Under the pieces are notes generated by a model. That model was not told where the DNA came from and ran no database searches. It was given only the letters and a program-made list of their open reading frames with translations. The position numbers and the translations under genes are program-made. From assembly GCA_039545315.1 (NCBI GenBank), contig BCIM01000005.1:808609-872608 (forward strand): 64,000 nucleotides of DNA. The letters are read 5' to 3'. This DNA is from Kondoa malvinella (Eukaryota > Basidiomycota > Agaricostilbomycetes > Agaricostilbales > Kondoaceae). Shown here one piece after another: positions 10,996 to 21,731 of the stretch (its first letter is position 1; each line of letters opens with the position of its first letter).

Positions 10996-11366
10996 CTTTG
11001 ATGATCGATAGTCCTGGGTAGACCAGCGACGATATTTGCTCTCGCTGAATGCGAACAAGGAGCCAGCAGAAAGTGGTTCCGGCTATGCATCAGTCAGGCG
11101 CCGAGTGTGCATAGGAGAGCAGAAGGAGGCTTCGGAACGGTCACATGACGGTTTGTCCACGTCACTGAAAGCTTGTTTGCAGCAAGGTCCTTGTGATGTA
11201 CAAGCATGTGTACAGCTGTACAATACCAAGAAGACGAGGCAAGCTTCCGTTATAAATTGAAAGTCGACAAGTCGAATAAATAGTTGTAAGGGCGTACAAT
11301 TAAGACCGACATTGAAGTGTTTACATCGCAAAGAGAGACCAAGAGTAAGTTGAAAGTGGGTACTGG
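10996..11366. other. Intergenic between members B and C
   Basis: About 370 bp; no gene or clear regulatory site seen. Holds the member B promoter and member C 3' flank. Confidence 0.5.
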
Positions 11367-12528
11367 CTAGAAAATAGCAGATTGTCGATTCCGGGCACGT
11401 TCGGCGAAGGGCAAATCTTGTTGTCGAGGTCCGCCATAAGTATCTCGCTGCAAGGCCGCCTGCTCTTGCATCGCCATCGCTCGAGCCTGATCATTGCCGA
11501 ACGAGCGAGGTGTCATTGCTGCCATAGAAGGGATCTCGAGCTCATGTGATGAGCGTCGGCGCATACGTGGGGGAGGACCAAGAGTGTAAGGAGAGCCGGA
11601 TGTAGGTGGATACATGCTCTGGCGAGGCGACAAGCGGGGAAAAGCCATACTCGGACTCCAAGGTACTGGAGCAGGCGTGCGAGGCGTCATTGGATATTGT
11701 GGCAGAGGCGGCTCAGAAAGGCGACGAGGACGCTCAGAAGGGAAAGGCTGGACAAAGGTTGAGGTAGTCTCTTCGTAAGGCGAGAAGGGCATAGGAGGAG
11801 ACCTTGGAGACATCCTTTCCCGCTATTGGAGAGATGCATGATCAGCTATAGCTCGCTACCAGCGAAAGATGAAATACCTGAATGCTAGCAAGCCTTTCCC
11901 TGTTAGCCAGATCCGCTTCTCTTGCATAGCTGCGCTCCCGGTTCTCCAGCATGACTCGAGCATTGCGCAATTGCTGCTGGGCTTCATGCGCTCTTTGTGA
12001 TTCCAGCGCTCGCTCAGCCTCTCTTGCCCTTTCAGCTTGCATTGCCACTCTGACTCGCTGTTGCTGTAACTGCTGTTTTTGCATGAACTCCTTCCGACGC
12101 TGCATCTGTCTTATTCGTTCCATCTCGTGATGTGGGCTTGGCTGATGACGCAGAAACATCGGGTTAGGCATAGGTCGCAGGCCCATAGGCAGAGGCCGAC
12201 GCTGATGAGGAGCAAGATCCAATGGAGAGAGGCGGTGCATGTTTGGGCTTTGCATGATAGGATAGGCATACTCGTTCCGTAGCTCTGCTCTCCGACCTTT
12301 GGCTTCAAGCTCTCGCAGCTCGCTGAACTGTCAAGCCTCGCGTCAGCGTGATCATAAGCTACTTCACAACCAGCTCACTCGTCTCTGCCGCTCTTTAGCC
12401 CTGTCTTGGTTCCACTCTTGCTGCTCTTCAATCCGCTTTGTAGCTATCTCGAATTGACGGTCTGCCTCAGTAGGCGCTTTCCACGTCTTGGCAGAAGGAC
12501 CTTGCTTGATAGAATCGAGGAAACCCAT
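11367..12528 (-). CDS. WxAPT coiled-coil family, member C (unrecognised)
   Basis: Exons 12379-12528, 11878-12327, 11367-11822 (351 aa). Starts MGFLDSIKQGPSAKTWKAPT. From W to the first intron is exactly 35 residues, as in members A and B, and the intron is phase 0 in all three; after it comes FSELRELEAKGRRAELRN, parallel to the A and B motif. A long Gln/Arg/Glu-rich region (likely coiled coil) and a Pro/Ser-rich tail follow. Identity to A and B outside the N-terminus is low, so relatedness rests on the WxAPT motif, spacing and intron position. Confidence 0.7.
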
Positions 12529-12860
12529 TGCGAAACAGACAGGGTGGCAGAGAAAAGGTCGAGGTATGTGAAGATGACAATGTGCGACAGGGAGCGACTT
12601 GCCCGCACAAGCGTGTGTAGGATGAGTCACGATGAGATAGGGTAGCTGCACAAGAGACGACTGAAAGAGGAAGTGCTTTCCAGAGCATTAGACTTCAAAG
12701 GAAGTCGGGTTCGGATGTTTCAGGTCTCGCGTCATCAGTCTGATGACAGAGCCGAGGATATGGCAAGCAGCACAGCGTATTCAATGCATGTAGCTCGAGA
12801 CAGGAGCTTGTGGGCATACAAAGATCACTTGGTCATTTGGGACAAGATTCAGGATAGCAG
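12529..12860. other. Intergenic, family member C promoter and reductase 3' flank
   Basis: About 330 bp with no gene recognised. Confidence 0.5.
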
Positions 12861-15800
12861 TCATTCGAGGAAGCCACTTGATCGCCACGCTGTCACGAAC
12901 TTTTGCACCAGCTCTCGAGTGATCGGACCAGCATCTCTCAGACTGGGAGACTGCATAGCCTTGTCGGTAGATACTTCCGGACCTGCACTTCCTTTGTCGC
13001 TTCCATACTGCACAAAGTCAGCCTATGCTTACACTCCGTCTAGGGAGGGACTGACTGCTGATTTCCACAAGTCCAACAGACCTAAACTTGAGACTTCTTC
13101 CGCAGTTTTATCTATCGCTTCTAGGCGAGATAGCCATTCTTTGGGTTGGGCGTCCAGGAAGCTCAAACCAGCAGCTCGCAGATACTGTAGTATGCGTTGC
13201 CAATCTGTGCTTGTGTCCGAGTTGTAGATGTGGTAGAAAGCTGCACCCGGCCTGTCTTGTGCGACAAGATCGAACATGGCTTTTGCAGCAATATCGACAG
13301 GTAACCAGGACGGGTGCTATCATTGTCGTGAGCTACGAAAGAGCCATCAGAAAACAGCACATACATCGTTGATCCGAGGCAGGACGCCAGTCACTTCCGC
13401 ACTCTTGATGAGCAAAGGCCAGCCTTCTGTTTCGTTCCATATCCCCTTCTTTGTATCACCACATAGCTGCCCTAGACGGTATACGATTACGTCTAGACCC
13501 TTTCTCGATGCTTCAGAGCAAAGTTGCTCAGCTACCCATTTCGACTGCGCATAGCCCATTTGAGCAGAATCGACCGGATCATCTGATGGGCTCTCTATTG
13601 CTGGATCTTTCCGAATTGGATTGAGTACTGATGCGATAGAAGAGCAGAAGAGTAAAAGTGGACTGGATTGCTTGCTTTGCATGGACAGATTGATTAGGTT
13701 GACCAAACCGCGAATTTGACCACTTTCGAAGCTTCGTAATGTCCAACTGAAGTTGACTGCCCAGGCACACTACGTCCCTATGAGCCGTTCTGTTCATAGA
13801 GAGAAGCATTGTAGCTTACATGTATAACCACGTCTATCTCCGACAGATCGCTATACGCTTTCTGAGACAGGCCGAGATCATCTTTCGACAGGTCACTGGC
13901 CAGACAGGTGACTCTTGACATATCATCAGATCTCAAGCCTCTTTGCAGAAGAGATTTCTGGATTCGAGCGGAAGCATCTGCATCGTCTTGAGCACGACAG
14001 AGACAGTAGACTTGAAGAACATCTGGCAGCTGCAAGACTTGGTGCAGCAGATGTGCTCCGAGAGCTCCGGTAGCGCCAGTCAGCAGCTAAAAGCAAATGA
14101 GTCAATGTCATATGCTCAGACAGCTGAACTCACCACTTTGCCAGACACTTTGGTTCGCTTGCCAGAAGCACGAGGGGAAGAAGACTTGTTGATTAGCTTT
14201 GAATTGTTCTCTGCCATCTGTCGCATGGTATCGAGCACATCAGGCTGTTGAGCTTTAGTTGAATCGTTTTCTTGTAACGAGAAGACATGAGCTGTCAGCC
14301 TGCCGCAAGAGTTTAGTTGAGTCGAATACACCAGATACAACGTACGACTCAAGCGAAGGATACTCGAATACGACATTGCTAGCAAGGTCTTGATCATTGA
14401 GGTTGACCGAAGACTTGATCTGACTCCGAATTCGACTAGCTTGAAGCGAGTTCACGCCAATCGCAAAGAAGTCACTATCGCTCTTCAAGACTTCCTCCTT
14501 GGTTTGACTAGAGGATTGACTAGAGGAGAGCACAATAGCCCGCAGATGATCGAGCAGTTGATCTTTCGACATTTTCGCTTGTGAAGATGACGAAGTAGCT
14601 TTGGTTGGGCTGTACAGCTCTTCGATTATAGAGGAGTAGACTTGTTCAGCTTTCTTCTTCTGTACAGTGCCTTTGCTAGTCTTGGGTAATTCCGAAGCAT
14701 CCGAAACGAAAGCGATCATTTCTGCGCTGATCTGACCAAAAGTAGGAGCAGCAGCATTGGCCTTCTGCATCGTGTCGTTTAGCTCTTTCAGTAACTGATC
14801 ACGGTCCATATCGCAGTAATCCGGCGAAGGGAAAAGCAAGCAGCAAATCGAAGGTCGATTTTGTCCATAGATCAGACATTCGCTGATTCGAAGATCTGAT
14901 TTCCAGATTTGTTCCATAGGTGCTGGAGAGACCTTTTCGCCATTGAGCAAGACAAGTAAATCATCTGCTCTGCCGAAATATCTCCAGGCGTGAGGTATGC
15001 TTTGGTGCTTCTCGTATAGATCGCCTGTCGCATAGCGGCCGTCAGGACGATTAGAGGTGTTCTGGCGAAACATGAGCTCTGCATATTCTTGCTTCGTGGC
15101 ACTTACCAAGGATGGCCAATCTTTATCCACCACCAGCTCAGCCAAATCATCTGCCTGGCTTTCGAATTGCAACATGTTCTCTTGTCCGACATCTCGTAGA
15201 TAGCTCCATTCCTTGTCGTTCTCAAAGTCCCGCCAAGACGACATCAAGACTTTTGCCAACGTCAGCTCCAGTCCACCTAGCAAGGAAAAGCACTCACAAC
15301 CACATTCACTGCTTCCCATCCTACTGACCAATTTCCACCCATATTTCCTTACCAATTCATTACCGATCTCTTCCGGTAGAGGTGCACCACCAACACTAAT
15401 CATTTCCATCCTGCTTAACAACTCCCTCGTCTCTTCATTCTCAGCCAACATTTTCAACACATACGGCACAGCGAGGAAATATTTCGCATCTTCACAAGCT
15501 CGAAGGGAAGCCAGTACATTCGCCGCAGTGATAGGTCGAGAAGGTGTGTAAAGGTACAAGATGGATTCGCTCATCATTGCTCGAAGAAGATCTGCCGCGC
15601 CGCCGTGATAGAGTGGAGTAGTGGTGAATCCTGCTGCACCAGGTTTGCGTGGTAGTGCGCGAGTCCATACAGCGTGTTTCTGGTAGATTGGTTTGGGCAT
15701 GCCTTGAAACTATCATAAGCAGTTGAAATGATGAGAGAGGGAGAAGAAGTACCAGTAGAGCCTGAGGTATGGAATATGATTGCTAGAGTATCTGATTCCT

Positions 15801-16483
15801 GTTCGTATGATAGTGCTCGAGGCATAGCTTCGACTGCTATAGGCAGAAGTGAAGTATCGAAAGCAGACACTTTCATCGGGATCAAGCGGATGTCACATTT
15901 CGATGCTGATTCTTTTGCTAGGTCAGAAGTACGTTCATCGTATAACATCGAGATGGCATTCGTGCTGGAGAGCAGGTTGACGACTGCTTCAGATGAAGAT
16001 TGCGGTCTAGGGATACTCAGCGAAAGATAGCTAGAGATGGATACAAGCTCACGCAATCAACAGGGCACCATAGCCTAGTCTTAGCAGAGCGAGCCAATGT
16101 ATAAGAAAGTCCAAAGAGCTCGAAGCTAGCATAGCGATGATCCGCTGCGATGAACCTTGCTCCTTCGTGCGAGCTACTACTAGCTCCTCATCATGCAGTC
16201 GACGAGCTAGAGCATTGGAAGCCTTGTATAGGTCGCAATAAGCTTTCATCAACAAGTCAGCACGTAACAGCACTATTCGACAGAACTCACTCAAAGTATG
16301 GCAGATCCACGATTTCGCATGATCTCCAGGTGCAGGCATGCCTACGGCGACTTGTTCAGGCAGCCTTGCAGCCAAACCATCGATGAGCTGATTTATCGAA
16401 TTGATCGAATGCGGTTCCCTCTTGTTTAGCGACACTGTCACTTCTCCCGTTGCGACCACATAGGGTAAATCTAGAGCTTCCAT
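12861..16483 (-). CDS. NRPS-like A-T-R enzyme (adenylation, carrier, reductase)
   Basis: Ten exons: 16291-16483, 16053-16242, 15753-16006, 15298-15702, 14346-15249, 14134-14299, 13820-14086, 13365-13769, 13033-13316, 12861-12987 (1064 aa). The adenylation domain shows FHTSGSTGMPKP, GRYATGDLYE, RYFGRADDLLVLLNGEKVSP and LPKTSKGTVQKKK. The carrier domain has the phosphopantetheine serine in GVNSLQASRIR (about S615). The reductase has the NAD(P) loop LLTGATGALGAHLL (about 705) and the YxxxK pair in GYAQSKW (Y866, K870). Such enzymes activate a carboxylic acid, load it and release it reductively as aldehyde or alcohol; the substrate is unknown. There is no condensation domain. It is divergent from the ATP-grasp gene with 144 bp between starts, suggesting co-regulation. 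Confidence 0.88.
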
Positions 16484-16627
16484 TCCAAGGCGGCCGCTCT
16501 TCTGGCTTCGCTGTTGCTGCGAGACATCCGACGATCGCGGATAAGCAAATCAAGTGGTCACATCATCATCAAAATCGCCAAAGAAATTTCTCCAGGGCTA
16601 GCTCAAGCACTGCCAAACAAGGTCAAA
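16484..16627. promoter_or_regulatory. Shared divergent promoter region
   Basis: The 144 bp between the reductase and ATP-grasp start codons must carry both promoters. I see no unambiguous TATA box or known operator in it. Confidence 0.5.
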
Positions 16628-18335
16628 ATGGGCCAGAAGCCTTTGCCAACACAAGCTCAATTCGTGCTCTCTACAACATTGCTGCTCGTCCTATCTTTCT
16701 GTCTCGCTCCATTTTCTGCGATAGCATGCTTTATCGCTTTCATCAACGAACGCTTGAATCGAAATGGTGGTATCGGTCATGATCGACCGCAGAAAACCGT
16801 TCTGGTCAACGGAGCGAAAATGTTCAAGTCCTTGGGCATTGTTCGAGCAATGGGTAAAGCTGGTTGCAGGGTTATCGTATGCGAGTCTGGAACGTAAGCT
16901 CCGTCTCCGTGTGCTACACTTTGAGCGGCCTGATATTGTCACCAGCGACGGATTGTTTTCAGCTACCCGATTCTCGAAATACGTATCAAAATTCTACAAA
17001 TTGCCTGTACCTATCCCAGGAGATGAAGCTTCTCTAGCATTTTATGTCAACGAAATGGTCAGTATAGCAGCAAAGGAGGATATCGACTACTTTATTCCTT
17101 GCTCTGGTGCTGGAACTACGGTCGAAGATGCCAAAGCAGCCCAGTACATGTCGGAACAGAGCAATGGGCAGGTGCAGAGCTTTATCGCCAGTCCTGACTT
17201 AACCAAGGTGCTACATGAAAAGGTCAGACATCCCGCAGATTCAATCACCAACAGCTGATTCTAGTCTCCCAGGATCTCTTCATGGAGCTGTGCAAATCTC
17301 TCGGTCTTCCAACACCCGAATCACACGTCGTTGACGACCCCAAAAACGCACTCGACCTCATCAAGCAAAGCAAATTCCCAATGATCCTAAAAGCCACAGC
17401 AGTATTAGACGATCTCGGTCGAAACGACATGACGAATTATCCTCTAGCCGGCGATTCGGCTCCTGATTACCCTAAAACGCTTGCGAGGTTGCAGAATGGC
17501 TTGAGTGTGCCAATGACAAAAAAGACGCCTTACATCTTGCAGCAATTTGTGCTTGGTTCGGAATGGTGTACGCATGCGACGGTCAAGCAAGGGAAACTGG
17601 TCGCGTTCGTTTGCTGCCCCAGTAATGATATGCTGTATGTCGATTCCTTCCGAACCTCGACATTGCTGAATACGATGACAGTATGCGATACGAAGATCAC
17701 ACTGATACAGAGGTTGGACGAAAAGCAGAAGCCTGGACAGAACAGTTCCTTTCAGAATGGGCAAAAAGCGAACGAGGGCAAAAGGAGAATCTACAAGGTC
17801 ATTTCTCGATGGTTCGCTTGCTTCCTTCTTACTATTTCCACCGTCTAACATCTCGCAGGACTTCATCCTTTCCGACACAGGTGATCTCTTCCCTATCGAA
17901 TGCAACCCGCGCATACACACCGCTATCTGCCTCTTACGTCGTAACCCAACTTTCGCACATGCCTACCTATCGACAACCATAGAAGGAATCGCTAAACCAC
18001 CAGCTGGAACCAAACCTTGCTCGTGGATCGGACATGATATACCGGCATGCTTCTTAGCTGCTTTATTGCCGAGAACAGAGTCGGTGCATCCTTATTGGGA
18101 AGGAATGCAAGTGAATGAGTTGAATTGGGACACTTATGATCCTACTTTCGATCCGGAAGATCCGCTGCCTTTCTTTGGTCTGTACCATGTGCAGTGGACA
18201 TGGGTGCGTTTGCCTTGCCTGATCATAGATACATGCTGATGTATTGGATAGATCATGCTCAAGCAGTTGCTGTGGAAGAGGAAGAAATGGGTGCGGATCA
18301 ATGCGAGTACAGCAAGAGTGTTTGAATGCCCGTAA
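16628..18335 (+). CDS. Membrane-anchored MysC-like ATP-grasp ligase
   Basis: Exons 16628-16893, 16946-17222, 17273-17634, 17682-17811, 17859-18203, 18252-18335 (487 aa). A hydrophobic N-terminal segment (about residues 11-36) is followed by a pre-ATP-grasp region (KTVLVNGAKMFKSLGIVRAM), the ATP-grasp core (FPMILKATAVLDDLGRND; metal/ATP motif DLFPIECNPRIH) and a C-terminus DPEDPLPFFGLYHVQWTW with a basic tail. The end resembles MysC-type ATP-grasp enzymes that join an amino acid to a cyclohexenone in mycosporine synthesis, as I recall that family; this needs an alignment. The ligase would couple a carboxylate and an amine using ATP. Substrates are unknown; the partner gene is the divergent A-T-R enzyme. 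Confidence 0.82.
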
Positions 18336-19713
18336 AGATGAAAAGTATGGCGAGTCTGCCCTGTCAAAATGAAATTGCGTATGCAATCTTAAGATGAAAA
18401 GGGCTGAATGGAACTGCCATCACAAAAAAGCAAAAAACGCTAAGTGGCTTATTAGTAGACCATGGAATATGCTGGGCGTAGAGAGAGACAGAGAGCGCAG
18501 GGAATTCGAGCGTGCAGTATTCAGTATAGCGCGAGTTCTTCAAGACTTCGATATTACGGCTGAACGCCCTTGCTGTGTATGCCAAGCAGAAAAGCATCTG
18601 CAAGGATGATGCCTGATGGTAGGAAGACCCGCAAGACACAGTCAAAGGTGTATAGCGGACGTCGCTGCTCAGCGTCGCAGGAGTCAAGGACAATCTTGAC
18701 GCGCTGAAAGACCCCGGAGAACCGAGATGGGGAAGCGATGGGCATCTGATGTAGAGGGTGATTGCCATATGCGAGGCTTTCTTGCAGAGAGATCAGATGT
18801 GTACGAGGATCAGAGCTGAAATGTATCGTCGGATAATTACCTACAGAAGCGGCCGTACGAGCACAGAGCAACTTCTGTGACGATGACGAGAGGCACCAGC
18901 AGTGTATGAACGAGAATTGCGATTGCATGCCAGTGTATGCACGAGAACTTGCGTATGATTGCACAGACGTATAAAGCAGACGGAACGAGTGTACAGTGAC
19001 GGACTCCAATGTATGAGCTACCAGATAGAGCGTATACGCATGATCTTCTTGTACAAGCAAGCGAGAGGTTGTCGTATTAAGCAAGAGGAACGATGTATAA
19101 ATTTCGATTTTTGACACTACCCGCGTGCGATAAACATGAAAGGGCTGAGCGGAGATATTAACCACAGAAGCAAAGTGCGCTGCATGATATTCTGGGCGCA
19201 GAGAGCCCGAGCGTGCAGTATTCGGTATAGCTCGAGGTCTTCAAGACTTCAGTATCATGGCTTGACGCCCTTGCTATGTGTACCACGCGGGAAGGCCTTC
19301 TATTGTGATGGCAGGGAGCATCGGAAGGCTGAAGAGGGACACCAGCGGGCGTGTGAACGAGAATTGCGAACATGATAGATGTGCCGCGGGAAGACTGTAT
19401 AGAAACTGATTCCGCTGTATGAGCTAGCCCAGCAGGTGCGTATACGCATGATCATCTTGAAAAAACAAGCGGAAAATCGTCGCATATGCAACAGAAACGA
19501 AGTATGAATTTCGATGTTTGACACTACCAGCGTGCCAGAGGCGTGCTATAGCTACAGGCGTGCCACAGAAAGACACCAGATAGACAAGGACTAGACTGTA
19601 CTGCTAGACCAGGATGAATGCACTGAACGGAAGCCCAAACTGGTTTTGCACAATGACTGAAGGGAATAGCACAACTCATGAACCCAACACTCTTCAATAG
19701 CCTCTTGAATAGC
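18336..19713. other. Gene-free interval between ATP-grasp gene and PCNA
   Basis: About 1.4 kb, mostly filled by the tandem duplication listed above. The open frames across it are not supported as genes. Confidence 0.6.
18391..19537. repeat. Diverged tandem duplication of intergenic sequence
   Basis: Copy 1 spans about 18391-19135 and copy 2 about 19136-19537. Matching blocks in order: about 18507-18600 with 19208-19305 (GTGCAGTATTC, CTTCAAGACTTC, ACGCCCTTGCT); about 18890-18925 with 19345-19375 (GAACGAGAATTGCGA); about 19005-19130 with 19405-19535 (TGTATGAGCTA, CGTATACGCATGATC, GACACTACC). Copy 1 carries about 300 bp more in the middle. On the minus strand one frame conserves EVLKxSxYTEYCTL between copies. 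No transposase, terminal repeat or intact gene is seen. Confidence 0.7.
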
Positions 19714-21456
19714 CTATTCGTCACTTATCTTGGGCGCGAGGTAGAACCTCACTGCACCCCCACCAAACTCGTAAGCAACCTGTGAGACCGAGCGTAAGAC
19801 AAGACAGGTCACTAAAGGTCATTACTCACCAAAAGCGGCACTTCGTTCGACATGTGCAACTGCACCTGGTCTGACAGCGGTGTAGACTTGGCAAAGTTGA
19901 TGAGGTACTTGATGGAGAAAGTAAGAGCGACAGATTGCGAGAGGGTGATAATGACATCGCGGTTCTCCTCGTCCTTCTTGCCCTTTCCTTTGCCTTTAGC
20001 TGCTGCCTATTCGCATTGAATGGCATCAGTCTAATGATAGACAGATAGCCAGTAACACGGACCTTCTTTGTTGTAGCTTTACCCTTAACAACTTTACCAT
20101 TCTTTGGCTTTGTCTTCGTTTTGGCTTTGCTGCTCTTCTCCTTCTTGGCAGATACTTCAGGCTTGACATCCGAATCTGCACGCTTGCGCTTGGTTTTTGG
20201 GGTCTCACCGCTCACAAATTGAACTTCATCATCGTCATCTTCGTCATCTGAACCAGCGATGACCTTCTTCTTCGATTTCTTGCTGCTGACGTCTGGTTTC
20301 ACATCTTCCTCATCTTCCGATTTTGGTTCCTGTCAGACACGGCGGCTTGGGATCAACTGAAGGTCGAACCCAAAGACACGCGACTGACCTTCTCATCCTC
20401 ATCCATCTTCTCTGGCTCATCCTCATCCTCACTCTGACTGCCTTCTTCCTCATCGCTGTCTTCGTCCGAGTCTTTTTTAGTCGAAGATGATGTAGGTCGC
20501 ACGGTAACAGCAGCAGTTCCAATATCGCCCTCCGCTGAAAACTTGATGCCCTCTTTTGTGACTTCAATCTTGACAGACTCGCCAAGTTCTTTGATGTCGC
20601 GCACAATGCGAAGGAATTCAGAAGAAGGCATGGTAATTTGTGCGTCGTACTGAGTGTCGGGAATGGAAAGATGTTCTGCAAGCGGGCGGACAGTAAGTAT
20701 TGTATAGAGTACAGCAGGGCAGACGTGACTTGCCTTGGTCAATGTCCATGAGCTTCATCTCGTACTCGCCCATTCGGTCCGCGCCTGTTGAGTGCTATTC
20801 AGATGTATGGCCTGAGCATACGTCTACATTGACTGACGTCTGTTTTGGAAGACCATGCTCAAAGCATCCGAATCATCGTCTGCGCGAAGAGTGACTTCAT
20901 CATCATTTCCCGCACACTTCAAAATCTTCTGAAGGGAATTGAGGTTCATGCCAAGCGACATGTTGCGGTCACATCGGTAGCCGTCTTGGAACATTGCTTT
21001 GTCGAGTTCGAGGGAAACTAGAGCAATATGCGAGTTGTCCATAGCTTGAAGTTTCTGCATGCTCTATGAGACGACGCGCTGACGATCGACGCTGTTCAGA
21101 ACGCACCATGCCTTCTTCTGAGCAATCCCAATTTGCATCGGTAACCAGTTCTTTGATAGCTGTGAGGCAAGCGATGATATGACTACGCGTTCAAAGAAGC
21201 AAATTCGGTCCGCCAAACGCACCATCGAGAATCTTTTTGAGCTGTTCTGCTCGTTCAATCTTGGCTTCCTGTATAGCAGCACATAGATTAGCCAGCTGGA
21301 AGGATATAGTTGCATAAAAATGAGAAGTATAGACGCGTCTCGCTCAGATACGACCTTGCGAGGCTTCTGTTGACGCGCGTAGGCTGAAGCAGAGCACAAA
21401 GGAAAAGTACAGGCCAGCCAGAGAGCCGTTCGAAGCAGAACGGAACTTACGAGCAT
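19714..21456 (-). CDS. POL30: PCNA sliding clamp with a large charged insertion
   Basis: Nine exons: 21451-21456, 21223-21268, 21107-21159, 20838-21063, 20734-20784, 20389-20675, 20063-20329, 19830-20006, 19714-19779 (392 aa; PCNA is normally about 260). The clamp is complete: ERAEQLKKILD, QAMDNSHIALVSLELD, interdomain connector EYEMKLMDIDQEHLSIPDTQ, the lysine equivalent to human K164 (VTKEGIKF, K168 here) and C-terminal FYLAPKISDE. Between about residues 189 and 326 lies an acidic then Lys-rich insertion where other PCNAs have a short loop (near human residue 190). It is encoded inside spliced, in-frame exons. The intron 20676-20733 has a GC donor; the first intron is 181 nt after a 6-nt coding exon. 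Confidence 0.9.
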
Positions 21457-21731
21457 GCTGATGGATTGTTCAGGTGAATTTCAATGTAAAGGCGCAGCGA
21501 CAGTGAGAAGCTAGCAGGGCGCGTCAGATAGGCACCAGAGCAGTATCTGATGAGCCGCGTACTGTGAAAGAGACTCGAAGGAAAGGTCGATGTTTGGCTG
21601 AGAGAGAGAGAGCGCGACGCGAAATTTCGAAGACGAAGGCAGAGGCAAGATGTCATCAATAGCTTTTACATTATACCAGCACAGAATACAAGAGACCCAA
21701 TACACCCAAAATTCACATATACAATCTCTCT

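Noticed and set aside
12988..13033. Reductase ending at the TAA near 13029
   Set aside because: Splicing 12988-13032 restores a typical C-terminus (TRELVQKFVTAWRSSGFL), so the early stop lies in an intron.
12861..18335. A complete mycosporine-like amino acid cluster
   Set aside because: No dehydroquinate-synthase-like or O-methyltransferase gene is present in the window; only the ATP-grasp gene resembles the pathway.
18554..19165. 203-aa minus-strand open frame over the tandem repeat
   Set aside because: It runs through the repeat without coding character; the partner copy has frame breaks.
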